This document shows positions 1-12,985 of a DNA stretch of 64,000 bases, in pieces. The stretch is taken from NCBI GenBank assembly GCA_964020155.1, contig OZ026561.1:4596869-4660868 (forward strand), given 5' to 3'. The notes under the pieces are model-generated. The model had not been told where the DNA came from, made no database searches, and saw nothing but the letters and a program-made list of their open reading frames with translations. The translations under genes and the position numbers were made by a program. Position 1 is the stretch's first letter, and each line of letters begins with the position of its first letter. The DNA comes from Chondrilla cf. caribensis (taxonomy: Eukaryota > Porifera > Demospongiae > Chondrillida > Chondrillidae).

Positions 1-873
1 TAGATGTGCATGTTCATGTGAACTGGTGGCACACACAACCTACATTGGCTGTTTGGTGGGTTTTCAGGTTTGTGTACATAAAGTCTAACAGGATCACTCT
101 CGGTCTCCCTGGAGCTCCCAATGAACACCAAGAATTGATAAGATGTACCGTTGTCACTGGCAGTCACATTGCGGTAGGAGAGGGTCAAAGTACACAGGGT
201 ACCATCACTGTTGGGGACAGCTGTGACGTTGTATCTTGATTGGGGGAGTTCGTCAATGGATACATGTGAATTGTCGTTGATTCCAATCAAAGGAAAGGAG
301 TGGTCCAGGTAGATGGGATAGGTACATGTGATGTTGGCTGTTTCACCGACCACAACATGCACCTCAGTTGAAGAGAGGTTTACAAAGTTACCTAAAGGGT
401 GAACAACAGTGGTTGGCGCATTGATCTGAACACTTCGATTATCGTGATTGCATATTGAAACTGGGTAAGAATATACTATTTAATTACTGTTATGAATTCT
501 TGCCTAAGACAATTCTGGCTAGTTACGTACGTCAGCAACCAGTAGGTTGAAGCCGGTAACTCGGAACTCTGGAGCCACTTGAAGTTGATAGCCTTTACCA
601 TGCACTTGTAACACTGAGCTATAGCTATCACTACATCTCTATCTATATGGAGATAGGTGATATGATAATTGAAGACACCTGTCTCAATATCAAATAATAT
701 GTCTAAAAGACACTCCACGTCACACCCTAATCCTATAATAGATTTACATGTCTACTAATCACATATAATTTACTCTAGTTTAATAAAATACACCTTACGT
801 GGGGAGGAGGACACTCACCGAGGGAGGAGGCTATGGTTGATAAGAATACAGTAGCCACAGCTGGAACGAGCAT
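1..873 (-). CDS. Secreted or membrane Ig-like domain protein, 5' two exons (cut by window edge)
   Basis: Two exons are visible on the minus strand: 819-873 (ATG at 873, donor gtgagt) and 460 down to the window edge (acceptor cccag). The phases join, with the codon split after its first base. Exon 1 encodes a hydrophobic leader (MLVPAVATVFLSTIASSL) that reads as a signal peptide. Exon 2 encodes an Ig-like beta-sandwich of about 110 residues, with NITC on the B strand, the pattern SYRNVTASDNGTSY near the F strand, and at least four N-glycosylation sequons (NLS, NIT, NVT, NGT). The usual F-strand Cys after D-x-G-x-Y is absent, so the disulfide is non-canonical. The gene is divergent from the glycoprotein gene starting at 1254, with 380 bp between the start codons. 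The 3' part lies outside the window, so receptor or secreted ligand cannot be decided. The fold call is by eye. Confidence 0.75.
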
Positions 874-1196
874 AATCTGAGAACGATTAGTTTCTACCTT
901 ATGGGAGAATTAGTGTAGGCAGAACTACGTATGCGACATAAGTAACCAGGGTCGAGGACGGAGGGAAGTTTTGCGGTCTCCAAATTTACAGAGGGAAATT
1001 TTCAAGCCCTACGATATTAAATTTCCCGCCTACGTTCATTTTCAAAACGGGGAGCTAAAAGTTAGTATGTAGATTATAATAATATCTACCTAAGTTCCTG
1101 TGTCCACCTCCGTTCGTGGCAGCACTGGGAAACCACACTGTAAGGAAGCTATGGTTATATACCTACCGATGGGAAAGTCCTTTGGTGCAGCATAGC

Positions 1197-1204
1197 TATA
1201 TAAA
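1197..1204 (+). promoter_or_regulatory. Probable TATA box of the 1254 glycoprotein gene
   Basis: The sequence TATATAAA lies 50 bp upstream of the ATG at 1254, a plausible spacing for a short 5' UTR. It lies in the 380-bp divergent interval shared with the Ig-like gene on the other strand. Function is inferred from motif and position only. Confidence 0.5.
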
Positions 1205-1253
1205 TGTTCTCCTCTCAGCTGGGAAGGTATCTACAGCTAAACTTCAGGCGAGG

Positions 1254-4200
1254 ATGGTGTCATTGGTAAGTATGATATTGTGTTACTAGACGTAGGCTAG
1301 CTCGCAAATGTCATGTTTTAGTATAGTTCTTTAATTTTGGTGTTTGCTTGTTCTTTCACGTCAAGGTATCCCGAATTGTTGCGGTTCTTGCCGTCGTCGC
1401 TGCCTCGAGCTCCGATGTTAGCGGTTGCGTAGGTGAGCAGATAAACCACAGATAGTACAAGTGTATACATTTTTATTATCGGTTGAAGACAATTTTAATA
1501 AGCACTATAGGTATTCCCTATACGTGGCTATTCATTATCCATGATATCATGTACAGTGCAACTTGTTTAGTGAGTACCTGGGTCATGTCCCTGGTTAGTA
1601 CACACACTTCACTCCATCCCTAGCTCATGTACACTATGTCAACCAGTACTGATAGTAAGTACCTCTGATAAGAAGTACAGATTTGGTGTGCCCTTCAAGG
1701 TACTCACTAGACGAGTTGTATTATATGTACTGTACACTCTACACTACGGAATGTAGATGGCAGTGACTGTCATACTTTAATGTGTATGCATGTATGGAAC
1801 ATGGGTGATATACCCAGAAAACTAACATCATGTTAAGTGTTGAATTTATACCTGCATGTGTGTTTCTGCCTATCCCGTAGAGTGCTCTATCGATCATGAA
1901 ACCAAGCAGGATAACACGTGTGTTATTAGATGTGTTTCTCCTGGTAAAGACGGTCCCAGCGTTATGGTCAACGGGGAGGCCTTACGCACTGCTCTTGATT
2001 GTGACAGGCATTCAATAGAGACCAACCCGTATTGTTTGTTGAGAGACAATGGCATCTCTGTAGGTGCAAAGATAAAATCCAGTCATGGGAAAACTCTCTT
2101 CGAGTACAACCCGAATACGGAATTGTGTAGAGACAAGTGCGAATTCAGTGTGGAATTCAGTAAGCTTTGCATTCACAGTGGAGTCTGTCTATAAAGACCT
2201 CCCAGGGTCTCTGTAGACAGGTGGTCTTCATGTAGAGGTGTATTCATGTACTAGAGATTATGTATTAGATAGTTCAAAGGTGGCCTTTGTGTAGAGGTGG
2301 TCCTAGTATAGGCTCCACTGTGTGTGACTACTGTAAGTGGCTTGTAGACAATGGATATTTCATCCTCTTCATCTAACAGACGGCCCTACCTGCTCTGTTG
2401 TGAGTGAAGACCTTGACAAACCTTGTATCAAGAGTGAGTCACCCAGAAACATGCACATGTATATCAGGTATCAGGTAATCTTATTTAGCCTGGGGAACCA
2501 TTAGCCATAGGCTACTTTAGTGGCACCCAGAAAAGAAAAGAAAAATAAAGAATAAAGAAGTATAAAGAAGTAATGTACAAAGTATAAAAGGTCTTGGAAG
2601 TCAAAATTAAAATTTAAAATTTAAAATTAAAATTCATAAAATTCGTAAATTCATGCAGCAGCAATACTAACAGGGGTCAAATGAATATTAATAATAATAA
2701 AAGTGTCATAAAATTAACATGCACATGCAAACAATTGAAATTTAACATGGGTTAATAAGAAAATATTGATGACAAAGATATACACAACATAAAAGTACTG
2801 TACATAATAATATGTTACGTATGCATACAGTATGTACTGTATGCACATAAAACACATGCATGAAGTGGCTGTACGTATGTGATAGTTGTCACATAGGCAT
2901 GCAGTAAGTGGGTTATCTTTCAAACTGTAAGTTCAGAAAGCTTTAAAATTGAAAAGTTTTGCCACCATCTTCAATAGCTAGTCTTTGCCAATGTCCTTCA
3001 AATTGGATACAATTTCATTTGTGGAAAATTTAAAGGTGACCGTGTATAAATTCTTAAGACTTTGAACAAGGCATGCAGCTGCAGCCTTGATAAAAGTTGT
3101 TTGCATGTGCACTGTGCAATAAATATTTTACTGTACACCAGCACCCTTTGATGTTTGGCTTCATTGTAAAATATTTACAGCTACATACTCTCTGCAATGT
3201 ATACTGTCTAGGTAACAAGCATGATTGTTGTGATTATAGAGTGTTTGTCACAATAATGTCCTTCATTGAATACAGAGCCGCCAACAACCACTACAGAGCC
3301 TACAACAACAGACACGCCAAGTGGTCCTACAACACTCCCTGGAGACCCACCAGTAGTAGCGGGTGAGCAATGTTAGGTACTAAAGCCATTGATCATGGAC
3401 TACAGGAAAAATGAAAAGATTCGCAATTATAATAATAATATTATATTCTAATGATTTTGTTATGTGTTAATTAATTTAATCAGCTAAGCCTTTCTAACAA
3501 AGAAAAGTGGAATTGATTTAGATGGTTGAGGCAGACCATGCACTTGATTCACAATAGTAAGACTCAGTTGCAGCATTTCACCCAGTTGAGATCTCCAGGC
3601 ATGCAATCCTACAAAACCTTTTTGTGCATTGGTTGGTTCAAGAGATTTCTTTCAGCTCTTCACGTCAAGCTTGATGTGGTAGCTATCCAATATTGTAGAA
3701 ATGATAAAGAAGGAATTCCTACATATTCTCCTCCCTTGCTTTGTTTATAATGTACAGATAGAGTTCATGCAGACACTTTAGTAACTTCACTTCAGTGCAG
3801 CCGACCCAGACCATGTAACTAGTGATGTGGGAGGTTTTAGAGAGGAAAGTAGTAATAAAACATAATATTATCATGTCCTATCTGTCTCCCTTTAGGTATC
3901 ATTATAGGTGTAATTTCTGTTGTTATGGTGACTATAGTAATATTGATCACGATAATAATTAAGTGCTGGAAGCCCAAACAGGGAGAAAAAGGTAAATTGT
4001 TCTTGTGTACTCATGACTGCGCATTGTACAATTGTAACTTGCCATGTCTTGACATGGTATTGTATTTTCTGTGAGGTATAAACTAACTGTGATGGTTGTA
4101 CAGCCTGTAGCTATTGCATACTCAAACGTGTGAAGTGTTAATTGTGAATATGTATAATTTAGGTACCCTCATCCCAACTAGCCGGGGTACACCAGGTTAG

Positions 4201-4439
4201 TACACACATAGTTGGGGTACACCAGGTTGGTACTCCACCCACAGCCAGGGTACACCAGGTGTACACACCACACACCCATCCATAACCACCCACCCACACA
4301 CTGTAACCTATCACTGTCTGGTTGTTCTGTTTCAATGACATCATATATAGGTTATACCATAGCAACAGAGGGGCAGGTCAAAGCTACAGAGCCTGGTGCT
4401 GGGACAGAGAAAGCACCGCTCATAAAGAAGATACAGTAG
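1254..4439 (+). CDS. Type I membrane glycoprotein, Cys-rich ectodomain with Thr/Pro stalk, 8 exons, 238 aa
   Basis: Eight exons join in phase: 1254-1265, 1366-1432, 1881-2159, 2380-2433, 3276-3362, 3896-3991, 4163-4195, 4351-4439. In order the product has a signal peptide (MVSLVSRIVAVLAVVAASSS), a cysteine-rich ectodomain of about 110 residues with roughly ten Cys, and a Thr/Pro mucin-like stalk (KPPTTTTEPTTTDTPSGPTT). A 23-residue membrane segment follows (from GIIIGVISVVMVTIVILITI), then a basic stop-transfer KCWK and a tail of about 45 residues. I do not recognise the ectodomain family. The layout is that of an adhesion or receptor-type molecule. Its partner could be the divergent Ig-like gene at 1-873, but this is only positional inference. 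The intron after exon 7 repeats the exon-7 end (ggtacaccag) three times, giving extra donor-like sites. Confidence 0.8.
1559..1721. mobile_element. MITE, TTAGTGAGTACC family, copy 1
   Basis: A 163-bp element in intron 2 of the glycoprotein gene. Its ends are inverted repeats of about 20 bp (left caacttgtttagtgagtacc, right the near-complement ending cactagacgagttg). The interior, including aagtacagatttggtgtgcc, recurs at 36764-37040 and 55347-55505. There is no coding capacity. Class is inferred from TIR structure and repetition within the window. Confidence 0.7.
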
Positions 4440-4864
4440 CTTCTACATTGGATATGTAGATTTGATGTGAATAGATAGATTATAGCTATTATTATTTTCT
4501 CATTATAATAGTTCTGTAATATAATATTATCTGTGTTCAACATCCAATCATCCATTGCTTACAGGAGCAGTATATGTACACACATATTATTACGAGTTGT
4601 GAACAAAGTTCAGAACCTCGCAAATAGATCTTGCATATGAAGTAGAGGTTTACCCCTTCAATAAGAAAACTTGTTACAGTTGGAGTATTCCAAGGGTTAG
4701 ACTGGCTAGGCTAGACTGGCACTCTATGTATAGATACATATTATGTATTATTATGGTGTATGAACACATGATCATCAGGCAACTCATCTTCATGATTAAT
4801 TCTTTTTAGGAGCTGGCGCAGGCAACTCCTATACTATTTTCTTTTCGAATTCCGGGATGTGAAG

Positions 4865-5135
4865 GTCGATATAATACCATTGTATATAATATGTATTCAT
4901 ACGCGTAACTGTAACAGTGAATTTATATTATAATTTATATTGCACGAAAAGATGGCCGATTTCAAGACGTCGAGAATTAGAATTTGGACTAGAATTCGAG
5001 CGCAACGGCTTCGTCGAAGGTTATGTCTTCAGCGAAGGTTCTTCTAAACCTATTAGAGACGATCAAGTAATTCCAGTGCCTGGGGCGGCCTATTATTCGA
5101 ATTGAATATTTAGGACAACTATAAATAGCGCAGAT
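4865..5135 (+). repeat. Dispersed repeat core (degenerate copy of the 35484-35975 element interior)
   Basis: The stretch from about 4880 (aatatgtattcatacgcgtaac) through the ATGGCCGATTTC motif to about 5090 matches 35647-35850 inside a complete TIR element. The open frame seen there is broken here by small indels. No terminal inverted repeats are found. It is either a truncated insertion or a fragment of the source sequence captured by the element at 35484. Confidence 0.6.
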
Positions 5136-5157
5136 AATATTTATAAAATAGATAGGT

Positions 5158-5400
5158 CACGGTGGCGGGGTGGTCAGGTGACACGACTCTAGGCTCCAGG
5201 TCGCGGGTTCGAATCCTCAAAAGGACAGTTTTTTTCTCTGAAAAAAAAGAGCTCACTTCCTGGTGGTCAGTTGCAATACTCTCTACAGGCGGCTGACCTC
5301 CCAGCTACAATAGTGTCTTCTGCATTCGTGGAATGACGCAAGTACGCAGTCTCTGTGGAAAGTCCCTGTAAAGCTCTCCATATACAGGTGTCCTTGACCC
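5158..5400 (+). mobile_element. tRNA-derived SINE, copy 1
   Basis: The head carries an A-box-like tggcggggtgg (5163-5173) and a perfect B box ggttcgaatcc (5206-5216), spaced as in a tRNA promoter. The T and acceptor arms do not pair, so it is not a working tRNA gene. A tail follows with tggtggtcagttgcaatactctctaca. Head and tail both match the reverse-strand copy near 63010-63190, which defines a SINE family. Confidence 0.75.
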
Positions 5401-5804
5401 TGAGTGGATGACTTTTTTACCGATTTCTTGTTCTAAATAATTTGTTCTTTAGTTTGCAATTATATTGCGATATTGTGCTATGTATGTGGCTGGGCTGCCT
5501 ATGGTATATACCTATACACACTGGCAATAACTCGTGAGCACTTGTGTAACCATGTCTACTCATAATTTGGGGTGAATTAAAAAGAGAACGTGGGTAACCT
5601 CGATCGGACTCCCCTAACGAACGGAAACAATTACCTCGCTAATGCTCGGTAATTATTATTGGATCAAGATTTACTTTAAGCAGATAACTTCAAGTGATTT
5701 TGTATAAAAGTGTGCATAATGAAATTCAAAAATACCGTGATAGAAATGTTCAAAACTAGAAAACAGGTAACAGCTCTGCTGTTATAACCACTGTTAACTG
5801 ACAG
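5401..5804. other. Intergenic, nothing recognised
   Basis: AT-rich spacer between the SINE and the 3' end of the phosphagen-kinase homologue. No convincing ORF, repeat or RNA gene was seen. It presumably holds the 3' UTR of the minus-strand gene. Confidence 0.5.
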
Positions 5805-6860
5805 CTAAGTCTTTTGTGAAACAAGTTTGATTTTTCCTTGAGATGAAGTTGAGGTCCTTCCAACTCCTCTGCTGTCTCCCCTTCTTGTATGTTCTGTTCT
5901 TCCTCTGCTCTGAGGAGAGATCTGAGTCTGAAGGTTCTGCGACACCTCTTCCTCCTCAGGTGGACTGAAGAAGTGTTCGATAACTGTAGCGACGTCGTAC
6001 TGACCCCGCTGTAGGTCCTTCTGGATGCCGACGAGACCAGTGGCTCCAGCCATGATGGTCTGGAACACGTCAAACTCTGTCACACCGAGTTTCTTCTTGT
6101 AGGTCAACCACACTCCTCCTTCAATCTGCTTGTCTTCTTGGACGGAGAGACGTAGAGAATCTAGAACCTCTCCAAACCTCTGATGGCTTCTGATGGCATC
6201 ATCTAGCCTGATAGCAAATTGAACCGAAAGGCCCGTACCAATGTTGGATGGACACACTGTTAGGTAACCATGGTGATCATTCCACATGAAGGTCCTCTTT
6301 CGAGCTGTTAGTCCTCTCTCGAACTGCTTCAAAACAAGCACAAGAAATTCAAACACTTCTTTCAAATTCTCCATCAATCCTGTCATGTTGAACTGCAGAT
6401 GGTCCACTTCATTGACCCATACTGCCATATTGTGGGCGTGGCTCTTCCAAATTCCCCGCCCATCAGGCCAGTCTCGGGCAATTTGCGCATGTGTCCATGT
6501 TGTAGCAGAGGGACGGTCGAACAAGAGGGTGTGACTTCGTAACTCCTCCCTCTCTGCCCCGGTTAATATTTTCAGTGGATAGTAGTCTCCCACCAAAGAA
6601 CCTTCAAAAGATTCAAGAATGGAAGCTGCTATCTTCTCCACACTTCTTCGTTCCGATCTGTACAGATAAACGATCAATAAAACCATAAAACACACAAAGA
6701 GTAATAGAAGATCGTGGTCCTATTACCGTGGCGGTCCTCAAGTGAGTTTCTACTGTATGTACTGTTGTTAACATGATACACCCACACACCCACACACATA
6801 CGCACGCACACACGCATGCACGCACGCACGCACACACGCACACACACACGCACACACGCA

Positions 6861-6902
<42 letters not shown>

Positions 6903-7569
6903 ATATATATACACTTAATATGTCTTGCATTCACAAACCTTGAACACAATGGGGACAGGTTGTAACCATGGAGATTCCTCTTCACTTGAATCTGATAGGC
7001 GAGCACATAGCCAGGGTCAAATACATCATCATCGTAGTCAATATCAGCAACTGACAGACGGACGTCTTGTCGAGCAGTGCTGGGGTAAGGACCATGAATG
7101 TGGTTGATCAGAGCATCAAACAGGTCGGAGAAGGTTGTGTAACAGTCTTCATCTCCAGCCACGCAGCCCACAATTGAGTGACCGTCCTTCTTTGTTCCAG
7201 GGTTATCAACTCCTGCAGAATGAATGCAAGATTTAAGAGAGGGAAAGAGTAAATGCATGTTCTAAGCCCAGGTACAGTCCAATCACAGATAAACCCTCTA
7301 CGGGTACACGGATACATTAATTTTCACCGCACACTTATCACTACTATACTTCAGGTACTGCTACAGTATACATGTCATGGTTGCAGAACGTGAATTTCAT
7401 CAGAAAATTTACCCGTTTGAATGCATTTGTCTAGCGTATACCCCGCCTTGCTCCTTAGAGGACTCAGTCTTTCGTACATTTCCAAGGTGAGGACTTCAGA
7501 GAGGACGTTATGATGCTTCGTTAGGTTTGGATACTCGTCTTTTGGGCTGTACGCTCGCCTGATGGCCAT
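5805..7569 (-). CDS. Creatine-kinase-type phosphagen kinase homologue, probable pseudoenzyme, 427 aa
   Basis: Three exons join in phase: 7413-7569, 6939-7212, 5805-6657. The ATG at 7569 gives MAIRRAYSPKDEYPNLTKHH. Family landmarks are clear: YTLDKCIQTGVDNPG near residues 45-58, VAGDEDCY, ARDWPDGRGIW (about 204-214), and CPSNIGTGL with the reactive Cys at about 279. Active phosphagen kinases transfer phosphate between ATP and a guanidino compound. Here the catalytic NEED box reads NEVD (about 226-229), so the catalytic Glu is Val. All five conserved ADP-phosphate arginines are replaced: SRVR is YQIQ, DHLR is DHLQ, GTGLR is GTGLS, and KRGTGG is KQIEGG. The frame is fully open and splicing intact, so this looks like a maintained non-catalytic protein rather than a decayed copy. 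A charged C-terminal extension of about 45 residues follows the kinase fold. It is divergent from DNALI1, 107 bp away. Confidence 0.85.
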
Positions 7570-7610
7570 TTTGGGTGGGCGTGTCTGCTGAAAGTCCCGT
7601 ATAGGAATAA

Positions 7611-7624
7611 GTTGCCATAGCAAC
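7611..7624. promoter_or_regulatory. RFX X-box in the DNALI1 / phosphagen-kinase-homologue divergent promoter
   Basis: GTTGCCATAGCAAC fits the RFX X-box consensus GTHNYYATRRNAAC at every position. It lies 52 bp upstream of the DNALI1 ATG (7677) and 41 bp upstream of the minus-strand ATG (7569). RFX factors acting through X-boxes close to the start codon are the established regulators of ciliary genes, and DNALI1 is a ciliary dynein subunit. Control of both genes is inferred. Confidence 0.75.
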
Positions 7625-7676
7625 CGCGGAAAAGAGGACTTCTAGCTGTGTTGACTTTGGAATCTCTTTGCTGAAG

Positions 7677-9694
<2,018 letters not shown>

Positions 9695-10181
9695 AGACAG
9701 GAGTGATAGACACTCTGGTGCTAGCTGTTATCAAATTGTTATTATGTATTGTGGTTTGCATAATATTTTACTGTACTCTTCACTGTAACACTTGAGTGAC
9801 AACTGTACTTACCTGTTTGTGTCAACAACAAACAACAAACCCTTCATTGTTCCTTAATGGGTCGAGTTTGAAGTCTTTCTTCCCTTGATCACCTGCACCA
9901 TGGCGTTTGAGTATGTGCCAGAAGGGATAGTCTAGTATGTACTTTGTCATTGTACCCTATGATACATGGGTGTTTCCTGTGATGGATGGTTGCTGTGCCT
10001 TCAGAGGTCTTGCATCATGGCGAGAGATAGTTATAAAGTGGGAACGGAGGTTTATATAGCGATTAATACACTTGAATTCGAAGGCGGAGGGTAGCTATAC
10101 CTAATATTGGTACCAACGCCTTAAAACCCTCTAATTAGTTTACGTACAGTTACTACTGTAAGCTATGTTGCACCATAGACC
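9695..10181. other. DNALI1 3' flank, no gene seen
   Basis: This holds the presumed DNALI1 3' UTR and AT-rich spacer with a short AAC-rich stretch near 9827. Nothing else was recognised. Confidence 0.5.
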
Positions 10182-10975
10182 TATGGTTGCACCATAGATA
10201 ATAGAACTACGTAACCGGGATTGGAAACACGCACCGTAACGTAAGGCAAGAGGCTGATAGGTCCTTATAATTATATTCATGACAATTTCGTCAGTCGTCC
10301 TATACTATTGTTGAACGAATCATCTCTGTTCGCAGGTGGTTTACGGGTGTATACGGTAGAAATCGAGAAAAGCGGCTCCGTCTTGCACTGCAGCACAACA
10401 AGAGCTTTCGAATGGTGTGTGGTATGAAGCGATAGCCATAACCTTCATGGAGATAGTGTGTCGGAACCAGAGGCATCGAAATCCTCTCAAAAAGGCCCAT
10501 TTGAGTCTTTTTTCCATTTATATCTTCCCTTAAAAGAATTTTTAAAGGAAAATCTCTCCGTCTGGCACTGTAGCTTTTCGAGGGCTATCTTTTGGATAAA
10601 GATTCGTCAGCATTATCCGCTCAAGTAGTGAGAAAGTGTGTAATTTGTATTTTTGCCCATTGTATTTTTTCTTACTAACACGTTTTTCTTTTCTTATAGA
10701 TCAACGAAATGTTTTTAAAATGTTTGATAGCATGCTCATACTTGTTTTAACGCAAATTCATGTATAATTATGCTATCAAAGTTGTTCGCTTTAGCCATCT
10801 GGCGATTTTTCCGACAACCGGTCGTTCGGGTTTGTCTCTTCACCGACCTATCAGCCTCTTGCCATTGGTGGTGACGTAATCGAAAATTTATATAGTACGT
10901 TGCGGGGTGTAATGCATATAAATTATCAGTTTCCAATCCCGGTTACGTAGTTCTATTATCTATGGTTGCACCATA
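10182..10975. mobile_element. Long-TIR non-autonomous DNA element, 794 bp
   Basis: The ends are 47-bp inverted repeats (10182-10228 and 10929-10975) differing at about three positions, with the shared core ggttacgtagttctatta. A second inverted pair lies inside (gcaagaggctgataggt near 10245, complement near 10842). Each end contains a small palindrome (ggttgcacc). Internal ORFs are short and unconvincing, so it is a large MITE. Confidence 0.75.
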
Positions 10976-11033
10976 CTATAGTAAATGTATAATATACCCT
11001 TACGATCCTATTATATCCGCTATGTACTACTAA

Positions 11034-12909
11034 ATGGCCTCACTGTTCAAGGCGAAAGCTCCCAAGAGACCTTTTTTCTATCGCGATGTGGAGGGCGCCA
11101 ATGAAGATGACGATAATGATAGTCCTACCATAGCCTATGGTCGAACAGTTAGTTTCGAAGAAGAGTTAAACAAAGGAAGCAAGAGAGTAAAATGGCCCAG
11201 TCAACGAAAATCCTTCGTAGTTGAAAGCCCCAGCGTAGTTCCTGTTTCTTCCAGCGAGCAAATATCTATTCAGCTTACCTGTAGTGTTGCTTGCGGATAC
11301 AGAAAGTAAATCCATCAAATGGAAATCATCATGTGCTATTTTCGCCATATAATAATAGTCTTTAATGTCGCCGCAACCTTAGATAACCTTTTGATCTATC
11401 ACCATTTCTGTGCGCAAATTAGTTGTTCTACATGGCACATTTCCCTTCGTGAATTGTGGTAGGTTAATTGGAATTCAGCGCTGTTGCTAATATGCTCAAA
11501 TCTATCTTTATGTAGCATTTGCAATATGTATGAATCAAAACCTACAATAATTATGCCGGTATAAATCGGTAACAATGTATTCCAAAATGTGAAATATTTA
11601 TATAAAGTGCACACTAGCGCATTAGGCTGTGTTAGTATAGGTGATTCTGTTCCTTCTACTATACCTTGTTTTTAGACCTGGATTTCCCGGGGCATGTGCT
11701 GTTTTACTAGATGTTAAGAATATGCACTATTTGAGGGACATGCCCTACCGAGTGAGCTGGAAGGCCGACAGCACAAGGTACCTGATGTTGATTCGCAAAG
11801 AGAATGAGGTGTACATGGTGAATCGTGACAACGCTGTGTTCAAAATCAACAACTTGGTGTTTCCTTTGTCGGAAGACCCAGAAAGGAGGCTCACAAACAC
11901 ACTAGTTGACGGGGTGTGTGATTGGCTGGGAAATCTATCTAGTTTACAGTGTATAGTCCGACCATATTATTGTTCTTTTTTCAATTCTGTTCCTGGACAC
12001 ATTCAACAGCTTAAGGGATAGCACATTCAGGAAACTAATTTACAAATTCAAGCTACAATCCACACCCTTACAAGTCACAATTATAATCCATTGTACTATG
12101 TATTTCTTAATGTGTACATATTCAATTTGGTATATTCCTCTGAACTTGTGTTATTATTTCATGTAATTCATGTTATGTAGGAAGTTGTGTTTTACGATGT
12201 GGATGGAAATAGCCGCCCGTGCTATGTCATTTATGACATTATTATGTTTGAAGTGAGTATTCTTCGTACTAATATCATATTTGATATTTGCCTATCACAC
12301 AATGTTATTGTAATTAAAACATCGAGTGGCATTGTATCAATGGAATCATATTATATTTTGTCCCCCAAGCTTAAATGTTTTTTTTTTTTTGGGGGGGGGG
12401 GGGCAAGTGTCCCCTTGCCCCCCTGTTTCCACCACTGGCACATTTGTATACAGGTTGGTGATCTTCTGGTCTTCTATATTGGATAATAATATTATGTATG
12501 ATTTATGTTATTTACATTCACCATTATTGTGGGTTGCACAGGGAAGGAGAGACATAGGCAGAAAGAGCCACTCTGAGAGATTGGAATGTATTGATAAAGA
12601 GATAATAAAGCCGCGAGAAGCATTGGTGCATTGTTTGTTGTCTGTTTGTTTGTTTGTTTATCCATGCTATTCAATGTATCAAACCTACCTGTAGACCAAA
12701 GCAAACAAACTAGACACATCTCTGGAGCCATTTGGGATCTGTTTAAAGCCATTCTGGAAAGTGTGTGAGGCACAAATGGTGTGTCATGTGATGTCATGTG
12801 ACATCTGCAGGTGTATGATAATAAAGCTGTCTTTGTCTTCAGATATTGGAGAAATACACGCCATCATTGATCCCTGAAGCAGATGGACTTACATTCTTTC
12901 CAGAGTGTG

Positions 12910-12985
<76 letters not shown>

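Noticed and set aside
6..239. Plus-strand ORF at the window start
   Set aside because: It begins with GTG and is the antisense shadow of the Ig-like exon on the minus strand.
5158..5231. Functional tRNA gene
   Set aside because: A and B boxes are present but the acceptor and T stems do not pair and the sequence continues into a repeated tail, so it is a SINE head.
12380..12402. T12-G12 tract as a retroposition scar or G-quadruplex element
   Set aside because: A homopolymer junction alone is not evidence; no target-site duplication or source sequence was seen.
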